A stretch of 64,000 bases of DNA. It comes from Lentimicrobium saccharophilum. Its GTDB lineage: Bacteria > Bacteroidota > Bacteroidia > Bacteroidales > Lentimicrobiaceae. A model generated the notes under the pieces. That model worked only from the letters and a program-made list of their open reading frames with translations, did no database searches and was not told the DNA's origin. This document shows positions 55,312 through 62,370 of the stretch, one piece after another. The position numbers and the translations under genes were made by a program. The stretch spans positions 496,001-560,000 of the forward strand of contig NZ_DF968183.1 in NCBI RefSeq assembly GCF_001192835.1, in the 5' to 3' direction. Numbering within the stretch: the first letter of the stretch is position 1; every line of letters starts with the position of its first letter.

Positions 55312-56229
55312 ATGAAAAAGATTCTGATCCTCGTCCTGATCTTTACGGCTGTTCAGCTCAGGGCCCAGTTTCCGGAACTGAGCTTCGGCCAGGTTATCCG
55401 GCATGAGCATTTCCCTTCGGCGCTTGTTTCGCCGAGAAACGTTGATGTATGGCTGCCCGATGATTACAGTACCGGAAAGGAATATGCCGTGCTGTATATG
55501 CACGACGGGCAGATGCTTTTTGATGCTAACCTGACATGGAACAAGCAGGAATGGGGGGTGGATGAAACCATGGGAAAGCTGATGGGCGGCAAAAGCATCA
55601 GGGACTGCATTGTGGTGGCGATATGGAATACGCCTTTACGACACATGGAATACTTTCCGCAGAAAGCATGGCAATATCTGAAACAGGAAGAAATCGACAC
55701 CCTGAAAAAGGTGTCACGCAGCGCCGGGCTTCCACCGTTGTTCGAAAATGATATCATTTCGGACAACTACCTGAAATTTATTGTCACAGAACTCAAACCA
55801 TTTATTGACTCAACCTACGCTACGATAAAAGGCCCTGAAGGCACCTGTATCGCAGGTTCGAGCATGGGTGGGCTTATTTCGATGTATGCCATCTGCGAAT
55901 ATCCTGAGATTTTTGGAGGCGCGGCCTGCCTTTCAACGCACTGGCCGGGCATCTTCAGCACCGAAAATAATCCGGTCCCGGATGCGCTGCTTCTTTACCT
56001 GCATAACCACCTGCCCTACCCGGGAAACAACAGAATCTATTTTGATTATGGCACCGAAACCCTGGATGCGCTCTATGAACCTTTTCAGTTGATAGCGGAC
56101 AGCATCATGAGGGAAAAGGGCTATATGGCGCCCATATGGATTACAAAAAAATTCCCCGGAGCCGGTCACTCGGAAAATGCCTGGAGGGAAAGGCTGGAAT
56201 TCCCGCTTCTTTTCTTGCTTGGCAGGTAG
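55312..56229 (+). CDS. Exported alpha/beta hydrolase (esterase D/Fes-like)
   Basis: The 305-residue protein has a signal peptide (LILVLIFTAVQLRAQ), VLYMHDGQMLFD near residue 61, the nucleophile elbow AGSSMGG (Ser184) and a late GAGHSENAW His. This is the CE1-like esterase fold. Next to GH53 it may remove acyl groups from pectic galactan. That role is only context-based. Confidence 0.8.
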   Translation: MKKILILVLIFTAVQLRAQFPELSFGQVIRHEHFPSALVSPRNVDVWLPDDYSTGKEYAVLYMHDGQMLFDANLTWNKQEWGVDETMGKLMGGKSIRDCIVVAIWNTPLRHMEYFPQKAWQYLKQEEIDTLKKVSRSAGLPPLFENDIISDNYLKFIVTELKPFIDSTYATIKGPEGTCIAGSSMGGLISMYAICEYPEIFGGAACLSTHWPGIFSTENNPVPDALLLYLHNHLPYPGNNRIYFDYGTETLDALYEPFQLIADSIMREKGYMAPIWITKKFPGAGHSENAWRERLEFPLLFLLGR

Positions 56230-56304
56230 TTGCATCAGCCGGGCAATGCATTGAATCCTCTAAAATCCGCGACAAGTAAGTTTCCTTGTTTATCAGCACA
56301 AAGC

Positions 56305-56335
56305 CGGCACAAAAAAAGCGGACCAAGTCCGCTTT
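56305..56335 (-). terminator. Terminator of the stand-alone receiver gene
   Basis: Read on the minus strand, AAAGCGGAC and GTCCGCTTT pair perfectly around a 3-base loop and are followed by a run of Ts, 30 bp past the stop codon at 56365. Confidence 0.75.
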
Positions 56336-56364
56336 CCTGAAAGAAGAGTCTATTTTATCACCTT

Positions 56365-56823
56365 TTAACCGGAGATTTCCTTTTGGGGTTTGGGAACACC
56401 GGCTCCCAGAAAAACGCTCAGCTTTTCAAGCAGCAGATTTTTATCAATCGGTTTGGGAATGTAATCGATACATCCGGAGGCATAGCAGAGTTCAACTTCA
56501 TTATCATGCACATAGGCAGTCTGGGCAATTACCGGAATTGACGGCCGGATGCTGTGAATACCCACCGTAGCCTCAAATCCGCTGATCCCGGGCATATTGA
56601 TATCCATCAGGATAACGTCAATTTCCTTATGCTCACGAACAAGGTTAATCGCCTCCTGACCGGTGGATGCCCAGAGAATTGAGGCGGCCGTATTTCTGAG
56701 GACTGTCTTCAGATAAAGAAAACTGCAATCAGTATCTTCAGCAATCAGAATGGTTTTACCGGCCCAATTGTAAATCTTTCCTGCTGAAGAACTTGAAAAA
56801 TCTGTAAAAAGTAGCTCTCTCAT
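56365..56823 (-). CDS. Single-domain response regulator
   Basis: The 152-residue protein is a receiver only: TILIAEDTDCSFLYLKTVL, acceptor Asp74 in VILMDINMPG, Thr in VIAQTAY and Lys in YIPKPI. There is no output domain, so it probably acts as a phosphorelay shuttle or by protein contact. Its motif pattern resembles the receivers of the two hybrid kinases at 38.3 and 49.1 kb. It is monocistronic with its own terminator. Confidence 0.85.
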   Translation of the reverse strand: MRELLFTDFSSSSAGKIYNWAGKTILIAEDTDCSFLYLKTVLRNTAASILWASTGQEAINLVREHKEIDVILMDINMPGISGFEATVGIHSIRPSIPVIAQTAYVHDNEVELCYASGCIDYIPKPIDKNLLLEKLSVFLGAGVPKPQKEISG

Positions 56824-56986
56824 AGTGCCTAAGTTAATAGCAGTGCTCCAAGGTCTGCTAAATTAAAGCTATTCGTGAATTAATTCATTTGTTTATGGCA
56901 GTTTTAATTAAAAGTAACAGGTTATTTTTTAAAAAAAAGTAAAAAAAGTTACGAGTGGCATTGAAAGCCAGTTTTTGTGTGCGGAA

Positions 56987-57016
56987 TTGAGGCTAAATAA
57001 AATTTGTTTACCTTTG
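56987..57016 (+). promoter_or_regulatory. Promoter of tRNA-Arg
   Basis: TTG at 56987-56989 and TACCTTTG at 57009-57016, spaced by 19 bp, match the -33/-7 consensus about 55 bp before the tRNA. Confidence 0.6.
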
Positions 57017-57070
57017 CTACCGCAAAAGCCGGCAGGAATTATTCGTGATTTAATTTCCGTTTTTGCATCC

Positions 57071-57144
57071 GGTCCGGTAGCTCAGCTGGATAGAGCAGCA
57101 GCCTTCTAAGCTGCGGGTCGTGGGTTCGAATCCCGCCCGGATCA
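57071..57144 (+). tRNA. tRNA-Arg (anticodon TCT), integration target
   Basis: Acceptor GGTCCGG pairs with CCGGATC (one G-U pair). The D-arm has TAGCTCAGCTGG, the anticodon stem GCAGC/GCTGC encloses CTTCTAA (anticodon TCT, reading AGA), and the T-arm has GGGTTCGAATCCC. The discriminator is A and CCA is not encoded. Its last 16 bases are part of a 19-bp repeat found again at 62196, so the gene was used as an attachment site and remained intact. Confidence 0.95.
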
Positions 57145-57147
57145 CAA
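57129..57147 (+). other. attL-like repeat within tRNA-Arg 3' end
   Basis: AATCCCGCCCGGATCACAA covers the 3' T-arm and acceptor of the tRNA. The identical 19 bases recur at 62196-62214, and together they bound the integrase-carrying island. Confidence 0.88.
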
Positions 57148-57157
57148 ATAATAATCT

Positions 57158-57196
57158 AAACCACTTGTAAACCAATGTTTTATAGGTGGTTTTTTC
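57158..57196 (+). terminator. Terminator after tRNA-Arg, element-borne copy
   Basis: AAACCAC and GTGGTTT pair around an A/T-rich inner stem, followed by TTTTTCTTTTT. Because it lies inside the island, next to attL, it presumably replaces the host terminator displaced to 62225-62262. Confidence 0.65.
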
Positions 57197-57200
57197 TTTT

Positions 57201-57220
57201 TACATACATACTTACATACA
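57201..57220 (+). repeat. Left pair of TACATACA sites (candidate integrase arm sites)
   Basis: TACATACA occurs at 57201-57208 and 57213-57220, 12 bp apart. The same octamer with the same 12-bp spacing recurs near the opposite island end (62061 and 62073). Confidence 0.55.
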
Positions 57221-57265
57221 ATTTTGGCAATTTACCCCCCTATTTTTACCCTATTTCATCCCCTG

Positions 57266-57300
57266 ATAAAAAAGAAATTGCCCGGTAACCAGCCGGGCAA
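57266..57300 (-). terminator. Terminator at the end of the island gene run
   Basis: On the minus strand TTGCCCGG pairs with CCGGGCAA around a short loop, followed by TTTCTTTTTT. It lies 88 bp past the last gene's stop codon. Confidence 0.75.
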
Positions 57301-57387
57301 ATCTCTGCCAGTTTTACGTGGCAACGGCGCTGGACACTACGCCGCATCAAACCGGGGATGATATGGACAAAATCCCCGGGGATATTT

Positions 57388-57753
57388 TTAAACTCTCGGC
57401 CTCAATAAATTGATAACCAATATTTTATGATTTGTTGCCGGGTCTCTGATAATTTCAGAATAATGCCCATTTGCCACATCCATGATTTTTTCGTGGAAGT
57501 TTAATTCCGTTGTGATCCCCGGAAACAGGTCAACCTTCAGGTAACTGTCTTCAAGTTTGAAGCCCTTAAGTTGTTTAATCGCTCCCAAAACATATTTAAT
57601 GTTTTCGGATCGCTTTTCTTTGTCGGAACGCCCTACATTAATCAGGCAATTTTCAATAATTTCATTCATTTGGATTCTGGGCGCTGCTGGGCCTCTGCCA
57701 ATTCTTACCTGATTTGAAACGTCTGATTCAGGATAGATGTTTTGATTTTCCAT
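57388..57753 (-). CDS. Island protein of unknown function (121 aa)
   Basis: This small soluble protein has a Pro/Arg-containing N-terminus (VRIGRGPAAPRIQMNEI), then a helical part (NIKYVLGAIKQLKGFKL) and C-terminal strands (KILVINLLRPRV). I do not recognise it. It follows the 90-residue gene after 11 bp and is the last gene before the terminator, so it belongs to the same transcript. Confidence 0.6.
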   Translation of the reverse strand: MENQNIYPESDVSNQVRIGRGPAAPRIQMNEIIENCLINVGRSDKEKRSENIKYVLGAIKQLKGFKLEDSYLKVDLFPGITTELNFHEKIMDVANGHYSEIIRDPATNHKILVINLLRPRV

Positions 57754-57764
57754 TGTTTTGATTT

Positions 57765-58037
57765 TTAATTGATTAATTCGGCAATATTGCCATTATCTTT
57801 AATCGGGTTTCTGGATTCAAACCGCCTTTTTACCTCTTCATCGGACAAAACAGTAATATGAAATACAATGTCCTGTGGCATTACTTCAGCCGGATAAGCC
57901 GGATCGCTACATCTTACAGTCCCTTCGTCCTCAATTACAAGCCAAGCCTTTGGTTCTCGCTCCATTTGAATAGCTTGTTTTATTGGTATGCCATCTTCAA
58001 AAAGGTGTAATACCTTAATTTTCTGTTGTTTGTTCAT
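57765..58037 (-). CDS. Island protein of unknown function (90 aa)
   Basis: The acidic 90-residue protein begins NKQQKIKVLHLFEDGIPIKQAI and ends with a charged helix. No family was recognised. Its start overlaps the end of the terminase-small-subunit-like gene by 23 bp, indicating translational coupling. Confidence 0.6.
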   Translation of the reverse strand: MNKQQKIKVLHLFEDGIPIKQAIQMEREPKAWLVIEDEGTVRCSDPAYPAEVMPQDIVFHITVLSDEEVKRRFESRNPIKDNGNIAELIN

Positions 58038-58320
58038 GGCTTAAAAGTTTTTCAATTATGAAATTCAACTGTTCATCAGTCATTAAATCGTAATTTGTTG
58101 ATAATGAAGTGCTTTGCAATTTCGGAACTCCGTATTGCATCAACTTTTCGTAAAATAAAAGCCTGTCTTTCGGCTCCAATGCTTCAAAGTCCTTTTCCAT
58201 CTGTTCCCAATTATCAGATAAAAAAGCGTTGATTCTTTGCCTTATGGATCCGGTGGCCTTGTTTGGCTTTCCTTTTGGCCTTCCGTTCGGATTATTAGTA
58301 TTTCCTTTTTGCAGTCCCAT
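58015..58320 (-). CDS. Terminase small-subunit-like / DUF5681-like protein
   Basis: The 101-residue protein opens with GLQKGNTNNPNGRPKGKPNK, the Gly/Asn/Lys-rich start typical of DUF5681 and of small terminase-like phage proteins. A helical segment with DRLLFYEKLMQYGVPKLQS follows, and an acidic tail. Functions in DNA packaging are known for related phage proteins, but this similarity is to the N-terminal motif mainly. It is the first gene after the repeat-rich 58321-58522 stretch. Confidence 0.5.
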   Translation of the reverse strand: MGLQKGNTNNPNGRPKGKPNKATGSIRQRINAFLSDNWEQMEKDFEALEPKDRLLFYEKLMQYGVPKLQSTSLSTNYDLMTDEQLNFIIEKLLSHEQTTEN

Positions 58321-58522
58321 TTTTTGTAAAAATTTGTTGTTTTCAAAAAAATTAAATTTCCCCTTTTATAGTATTTTTTTAAAATACCTTTATAAAGGAT
58401 CTTTTTAAAGTATCTTTTTATAGATGTACATGTCATTGCACAAATAATGAACAGGTCTGTGTACATAGGTTGTACAATCCCTTATTATAGTTGTACATGT
58501 GTTGCACATGTGATGTACATTT
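58321..58522. repeat. AT-rich stretch with five TGTACA repeats (candidate origin or regulatory region)
   Basis: The 202-bp gap has two parts. At 58355-58424 lies an A/T tract with recurring TTTTTAAA, TATAAAGG and TTTTATAG motifs. At 58425-58522, TGTACA occurs five times (starting about 58425, 58460, 58471, 58492, 58514), often extended to TTGTACATGT, plus two TTGCACA. Iteron-like repeats beside an AT-rich unwinding stretch are the layout of a plasmid-type origin. They could equally be operators of the downstream genes. Confidence 0.5.
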
Positions 58523-59233
58523 TCAAACATTGGCCAATTCATTTTTAAGTTTGGTTTTTGCCTTCATTATGGCATCATTCTGCTGTTGCCTCAACTTCTT
58601 TTCAATGTTTGTTTTCCTTTGCTTTTCAACTTCATAAATCAACTTTTCCAAACTGAATTGATTATCGATTGAAACGTAAAAGCCCCGCACCCGGTAACCG
58701 TAAATATTCACATTCCAATTTGATCTTAGTTCAAACTTAATTTTGTCTAATTTCCTTCGGGTTGTGTATCCTGCCAGCGGTTCGGGTAATGCTTCAGGCA
58801 TTGACTTAACAGAGGCATAACCGGCCATCCTGGCTATTAAAAACTCGTTGGTGATGTGAACGTATGGTTTTGATCCAATAACCGATTTAAGGGCTAAATA
58901 GGCCAGTAATATTGCTATGTCTGCTTCAGTCTTTTCATTCTTATAAAAGTCAAAACAGATATCTTTGTTAATCCCGGTCATCGGGGACTTTGCAGGGGTA
59001 GAATTATATAAACTTTTGCCATCTTCAAATGACCGTTTGGCATTACCTAAAGTAATCCCGAAAAATTTTGCGGCATCTTTCATTTTCTGCGCAGGTGTCC
59101 CGATTACATATTCCTGCGATTTTGAATAACAGGCATAATTCATTGCATCGTTCATCATGCCTTTAATGTCATCAAACGCCCCCCGGAGTAGGTTAATAGG
59201 GAAATTGAAATACTTTTGGTCGGCTGTGTCCAT
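58523..59233 (-). CDS. Island protein, candidate replication initiator
   Basis: This 236-residue basic protein is not one I can assign. It has an N-terminal half rich in short helices (NFPINLLRGAFDDIKGMMNDAM). The central segment AILLAYLALKSVIG precedes ITNEFLIARMAGYASVKSMPE and YTTRRKLDKIKFELRSNWNV, which could be a winged helix. A Lys/Gln-rich coiled C-terminus follows. Its stop adjoins the TGTACA repeat region, the position expected of a Rep gene next to its iterons. This assignment is an inference. Confidence 0.5.
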   Translation of the reverse strand: MDTADQKYFNFPINLLRGAFDDIKGMMNDAMNYACYSKSQEYVIGTPAQKMKDAAKFFGITLGNAKRSFEDGKSLYNSTPAKSPMTGINKDICFDFYKNEKTEADIAILLAYLALKSVIGSKPYVHITNEFLIARMAGYASVKSMPEALPEPLAGYTTRRKLDKIKFELRSNWNVNIYGYRVRGFYVSIDNQFSLEKLIYEVEKQRKTNIEKKLRQQQNDAIMKAKTKLKNELANV

Positions 59234-59244
59234 TTGATTAATTC

Positions 59245-59715
59245 TTAATTAAATGTCTTCTGGTACCAGCCGTAAAACTGTTCAAATGTCCGGGCAACAA
59301 TGTAAATGCCCCCGGCCTTTTCAATCGCTTGTTGGTACCTTATTTGTGCTTCTGATTGTCGGTCTGATCCAATCTTAACTTCAATTTTCACACTTCGCCC
59401 CCGGATCGTTGCCGATATGTCAGCGCTTCCGGGAGTTGAACCGCTGCGGATCCATTCCACGCTCCCGATCTGCCTTTTCTGACCGATTACATTTGTTACA
59501 ATTTCCCGACGGTCAACCGGTCGGCCAGTGGTGTTAATCCGTTCAGCCTGCCAACCGCTAAACTTTAGAAAATCAATGATGCATCTGGTCAATCCGTTGG
59601 CAGTTTTATCATTATAAGGTTTAACAGGCAGGGTTAAATTTTCCGGGTAGCTTGTATGTTTCCGCTTCATTTCAGCGGCTGCCATTTGCCGGAGAATCTG
59701 AATTGCCGCAGTCAT
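59245..59715 (-). CDS. PD-(D/E)XK nuclease, VRR-NUC-like
   Basis: The 156-residue protein has a nuclease core: Asp99 in GSADISATIRG, Glu112 and Lys114 in VKIEVKIG, and Gln124 in SEAQIRYQQAIEKAGGIYIVA. This order fits the VRR-NUC domain of phage and plasmid nucleases. Its start overlaps the stop of the excisionase-like gene as ATGA. A role in DNA processing of the island, such as resolving replication intermediates, is plausible but not shown. Confidence 0.75.
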   Translation of the reverse strand: MTAAIQILRQMAAAEMKRKHTSYPENLTLPVKPYNDKTANGLTRCIIDFLKFSGWQAERINTTGRPVDRREIVTNVIGQKRQIGSVEWIRSGSTPGSADISATIRGRSVKIEVKIGSDRQSEAQIRYQQAIEKAGGIYIVARTFEQFYGWYQKTFN

Positions 59716-59993
59716 CGTTTTGGCTTGTTTATATTGGCCATTGCAGCCCGGACGGCATCGGGATCAAACAAAAGGGTTCTGCCATCCTGCCAATAAGGAA
59801 ACGCCCCTTCATTTTTGAGCTTTTGCGCTCTTGCCGGTGATACTTTCAGAAATGCAGCAAGTTCATGTATTCCTTTAATGAACGGCTGCGGTGTGGCTTC
59901 CCGGATATCCTGCGGCATAGCTGCCCGGACTGCATCGTTAATGATCCGGGTTAACTCGTCCCGTCCTAACTGTATAATAACTCCTGATTCCAT
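59712..59993 (-). CDS. DUF3853/excisionase-like helix-turn-helix protein
   Basis: The 93-residue protein has a short N-terminal helix and then FIKGIHELAAFLKVSPARAQKLKNEGAFPYWQDGRTLLFDPDAVRAAM, a MerR-like winged helix seen in DUF3853 and excisionases of Bacteroidota elements. It probably binds island DNA to direct excision or regulate transcription. It is ATGA-coupled to the nuclease. Confidence 0.72.
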   Translation of the reverse strand: MESGVIIQLGRDELTRIINDAVRAAMPQDIREATPQPFIKGIHELAAFLKVSPARAQKLKNEGAFPYWQDGRTLLFDPDAVRAAMANINKPKR

Positions 59994-60074
59994 GTCTTTG
60001 GGTTTAAGAACATGGCAAAGATAATGCCCTGAAACTGAATCTAATGTGAATGAATTAACCTATTTTTAAGGCAA

Positions 60075-60716
60075 TTAATTCCGGTTCGGTTCTTTTACTT
60101 TCCTGATTGCATCGGGTTCAATATGCCCCCACCCTGCACTATAAAAACATTCAGATAGAAACCTTGCATAGTCTTCAATATCAATATGGTTCAATATTTC
60201 TATTATCATTTTATTACGTTCCTGAATTTCCCAATCCTTTTTCCTGCCTGCTTTACTCATGGCAATAAGGTAAATATTTGCATCTGATATTTGTTTATAG
60301 TATGCCTCCCTTTGTTCTGTATTGGCTAAATTTTCCGGGTATGGAATTATTGCACCCTGCTTTATTAACGTATCAATATAAGCAGATATCATTCTTTGAG
60401 CATGAAGACTATCTAACTGAAGTAATGGTATTCTCATGCCTACGGCATCATGCCAATACTTAACCGTTCCTTTCAGGTAATCATGTTCATACTTTGTAAA
60501 CGGCTTTAAATAGGCTCTGTGATTGTCATAGAACAATATCAATTTACATATTCCTTCCATATATTCGTCAATACGTCCTTTCGATCGCTTCGCCTGATCC
60601 TTCACTTGCTGAATGTACATTCTACCGTTAGTGAGGTAATCAATTACAACTTGTTCACTCCATTGGCCTTCAATATCCGGGTGAACATCTTTTAATCTGA
60701 TCCATTTCCATTCCAT
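60075..60716 (-). CDS. Island protein of unknown function (213 aa)
   Basis: The 213-residue protein is rich in Trp, Tyr and Lys, starts MEWKWIRLKDVHPDIEGQW and has a long helical middle (RIDEYMEGICKLILFYDNHR). The second half carries LLQLDSLHAQRMISAYID and NHIDIEDYARFLSECFY. No domain was recognised. It begins 4 bp after the integrase stop and is likely cotranscribed with it. Confidence 0.6.
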   Translation of the reverse strand: MEWKWIRLKDVHPDIEGQWSEQVVIDYLTNGRMYIQQVKDQAKRSKGRIDEYMEGICKLILFYDNHRAYLKPFTKYEHDYLKGTVKYWHDAVGMRIPLLQLDSLHAQRMISAYIDTLIKQGAIIPYPENLANTEQREAYYKQISDANIYLIAMSKAGRKKDWEIQERNKMIIEILNHIDIEDYARFLSECFYSAGWGHIEPDAIRKVKEPNRN

Positions 60717-60720
60717 AGCT

Positions 60721-62037
60721 TTACAATTTACTTATTGCATCCTGCTGTAATTCCTTACTTACATCGTAATACCGGGTAAATGCTCTGCTGCCTGCTACGT
60801 GTCCGCTCATGCTGCTGATAATGCCGTTATCGACTTTGCCGTATAAGTTCCCCACAAATGCCCGTCTTGCCATGTGGCTGCTTACAATGTCGCAGATAGG
60901 CACCTGTTCCGGTTCCCCGGTGGTCGGATTCAATCGGGTAACAATTCGGTTTATCCCTACATTCCTGAATAATTCTTTCAGATAATCGTTGTATCGCTGA
61001 TCTGTAATGAAAGGCAATAAACGCCCGTCTGGCAGGTCGTAACGGCTCAATATTTCCAATGCTTTAGGGTGCAATGGAACGGAAACATTTACCGGCTTTC
61101 CGTCCTTTGTTTTTCGGGGTATGTAAGTTATGGTATTATTTTGAACATTCGCCTTTGTAAGCTTGCATAAATCACCCACACGGGCACCAATAAGGCATTG
61201 AAGTACAAAGATATCCCGCACACGTTGCAGCCGTTCTGAAGGCAATTCAGCACGATATAGAATGTCCCTTTCTTCTGAAGTGATGTAAATAGGTGAACCG
61301 TAATTTTCGCCGGGCGCCTGATAGCCATCGGGCCCAAATGGATAATGTAAATTGATACCTTTCGTTTTCAGTTCCTTCCGGGCAAAGTTCCAAAAAGTAC
61401 GGGTTAACGCCATCAGTACATGAATTGTATTTTTGCTTTTCGGTGAAAATACCAATTCTTTAGAGTTCTTTGCCTTCGGTCTGGTGCTTTCATTCTGCAA
61501 ATACCTTTCAAAGTCCCTCAAAAGGTCAACGGTAATACTTTCAAAAGTGATTTTCAGGCCCCTGGCTGCCTCATATCTCAACCAATGGTTTATTGTACTG
61601 CTAATATGCTTCTTGCGCCCCGCAGACAGATTACAAACATTGTGGTAATGGTAAAACATACTAAAAAATCCCGTGTTATCTGCTTCAGGTTCCGGGGTAA
61701 CTGCCTTTTTACATACATCGTCCAGCAATGCAATTACCTGCGGTTTGGTGGCTGCGTTCGTCTTTTGAAAGAACAATTCTAATGCTGCCTTGATCGCTTT
61801 CAGCCTGTCATTAATGGTACTGTATTGAACCGGTCGTTTGGCCTCATTCCCGGTGCAATTCTTTTTAGCCCTTTGTTCTTTAGTGTCAAATTTATCAGCA
61901 TCCAAACGATATCCAGTAAAGTAAAAAAGTCTGGTTCCCGCAAAACGGATATCAGCAAACAAAGGAACATTTTCAGTGATTAATTTTCCGGCTTTGTCTT
62001 TTCGTCTTTCCGGTGCTATCTTTACACTGTGTTTCAT
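60721..62037 (-). CDS. int: Tyrosine recombinase (integrase)
   Basis: The 438-residue protein has an N-terminal arm-binding part, a SAM-like core-binding domain (120-230) and the catalytic domain. Arg286 lies in GARVGDL, His388 and Arg391 in SHMARRAF, His413 in SGHVAGSRAF, and the nucleophile Tyr423 or Tyr424 in FTRYYDV. It integrates the island into tRNA-Arg by recombining the 19-bp repeats. It reads inward from the right end, and the TACATACA repeats adjoin its start. Confidence 0.92.
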   Translation of the reverse strand: MKHSVKIAPERRKDKAGKLITENVPLFADIRFAGTRLFYFTGYRLDADKFDTKEQRAKKNCTGNEAKRPVQYSTINDRLKAIKAALELFFQKTNAATKPQVIALLDDVCKKAVTPEPEADNTGFFSMFYHYHNVCNLSAGRKKHISSTINHWLRYEAARGLKITFESITVDLLRDFERYLQNESTRPKAKNSKELVFSPKSKNTIHVLMALTRTFWNFARKELKTKGINLHYPFGPDGYQAPGENYGSPIYITSEERDILYRAELPSERLQRVRDIFVLQCLIGARVGDLCKLTKANVQNNTITYIPRKTKDGKPVNVSVPLHPKALEILSRYDLPDGRLLPFITDQRYNDYLKELFRNVGINRIVTRLNPTTGEPEQVPICDIVSSHMARRAFVGNLYGKVDNGIISSMSGHVAGSRAFTRYYDVSKELQQDAISKL

Positions 62038-62040
62038 AAC

Positions 62041-62080
62041 TGTATGTATAAATGATTACCTACATACAAAAATACATACA
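62041..62080 (+). repeat. Right TACATACA sites (candidate integrase arm sites)
   Basis: TACATACA lies at 62061-62068 and 62073-62080, with the same 12-bp spacing as near the left end, plus an inverted copy TGTATGTA at 62041-62048. All lie between the integrase start and attR. Confidence 0.55.
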
Positions 62081-62195
62081 GATTTATTAATAACCTACAA
62101 AAACATAAAAAAATGTATTATCTTTACAGTATTATTTATCAACACTTTTGCAGTTCAATAGACAGTCTGAAATAATCAATAAAAACAAGCTTTGT

Positions 62196-62214
62196 AATCC
62201 CGCCCGGATCACAA
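62196..62214 (+). other. attR-like repeat
   Basis: Identical to the 19 bases at the 3' end of tRNA-Arg (57129-57147). It is a leftover of the tRNA 3' end marking the right boundary of the island. Confidence 0.88.
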
Positions 62215-62224
62215 CCATCTCATT

Positions 62225-62262
62225 AAAGCACCTGTAAATTTATTTATTTACCGGTGTTTTTT
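62225..62262 (+). terminator. Displaced host terminator of tRNA-Arg
   Basis: GCACCTGTAAAT pairs with ATTTACCGGTG(T), followed by TTTTTTATTT. It resembles the hairpin after the intact tRNA (57158-57196). Before integration it would have directly followed the tRNA gene. Confidence 0.6.
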
Positions 62263-62370
62263 ATTTATATAAACTTCCTTCAGCCCGATCCCGTTTAAAA
62301 ACATTTGTAATTTTACTGTCCTCAATGTTCAAATTATCCGGATCGAAACCGGTGTCAGATTAAAAAAACT

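Larger units (their letters stand above)
57129..62214 (-). mobile_element. Integrated island in tRNA-Arg (about 5.1 kb)
   Basis: Two identical 19-bp repeats, one in the 3' end of tRNA-Arg, enclose a minus-strand block of eight genes beginning with a tyrosine integrase next to the right end. Paired TACATACA repeats lie near both ends. The inside is visibly more A/T-rich than the flanks. There is no conjugation gene, capsid or transposase. This is the layout of a small integrative element or phage satellite, possibly with its own replication origin (58321-58522). Confidence 0.85.

Noticed and set aside
58242-58466. 74-residue minus-strand frame overlapping the terminase-like gene
   Set aside because: Runs across the AT-rich repeats and overlaps a better supported gene in another frame.
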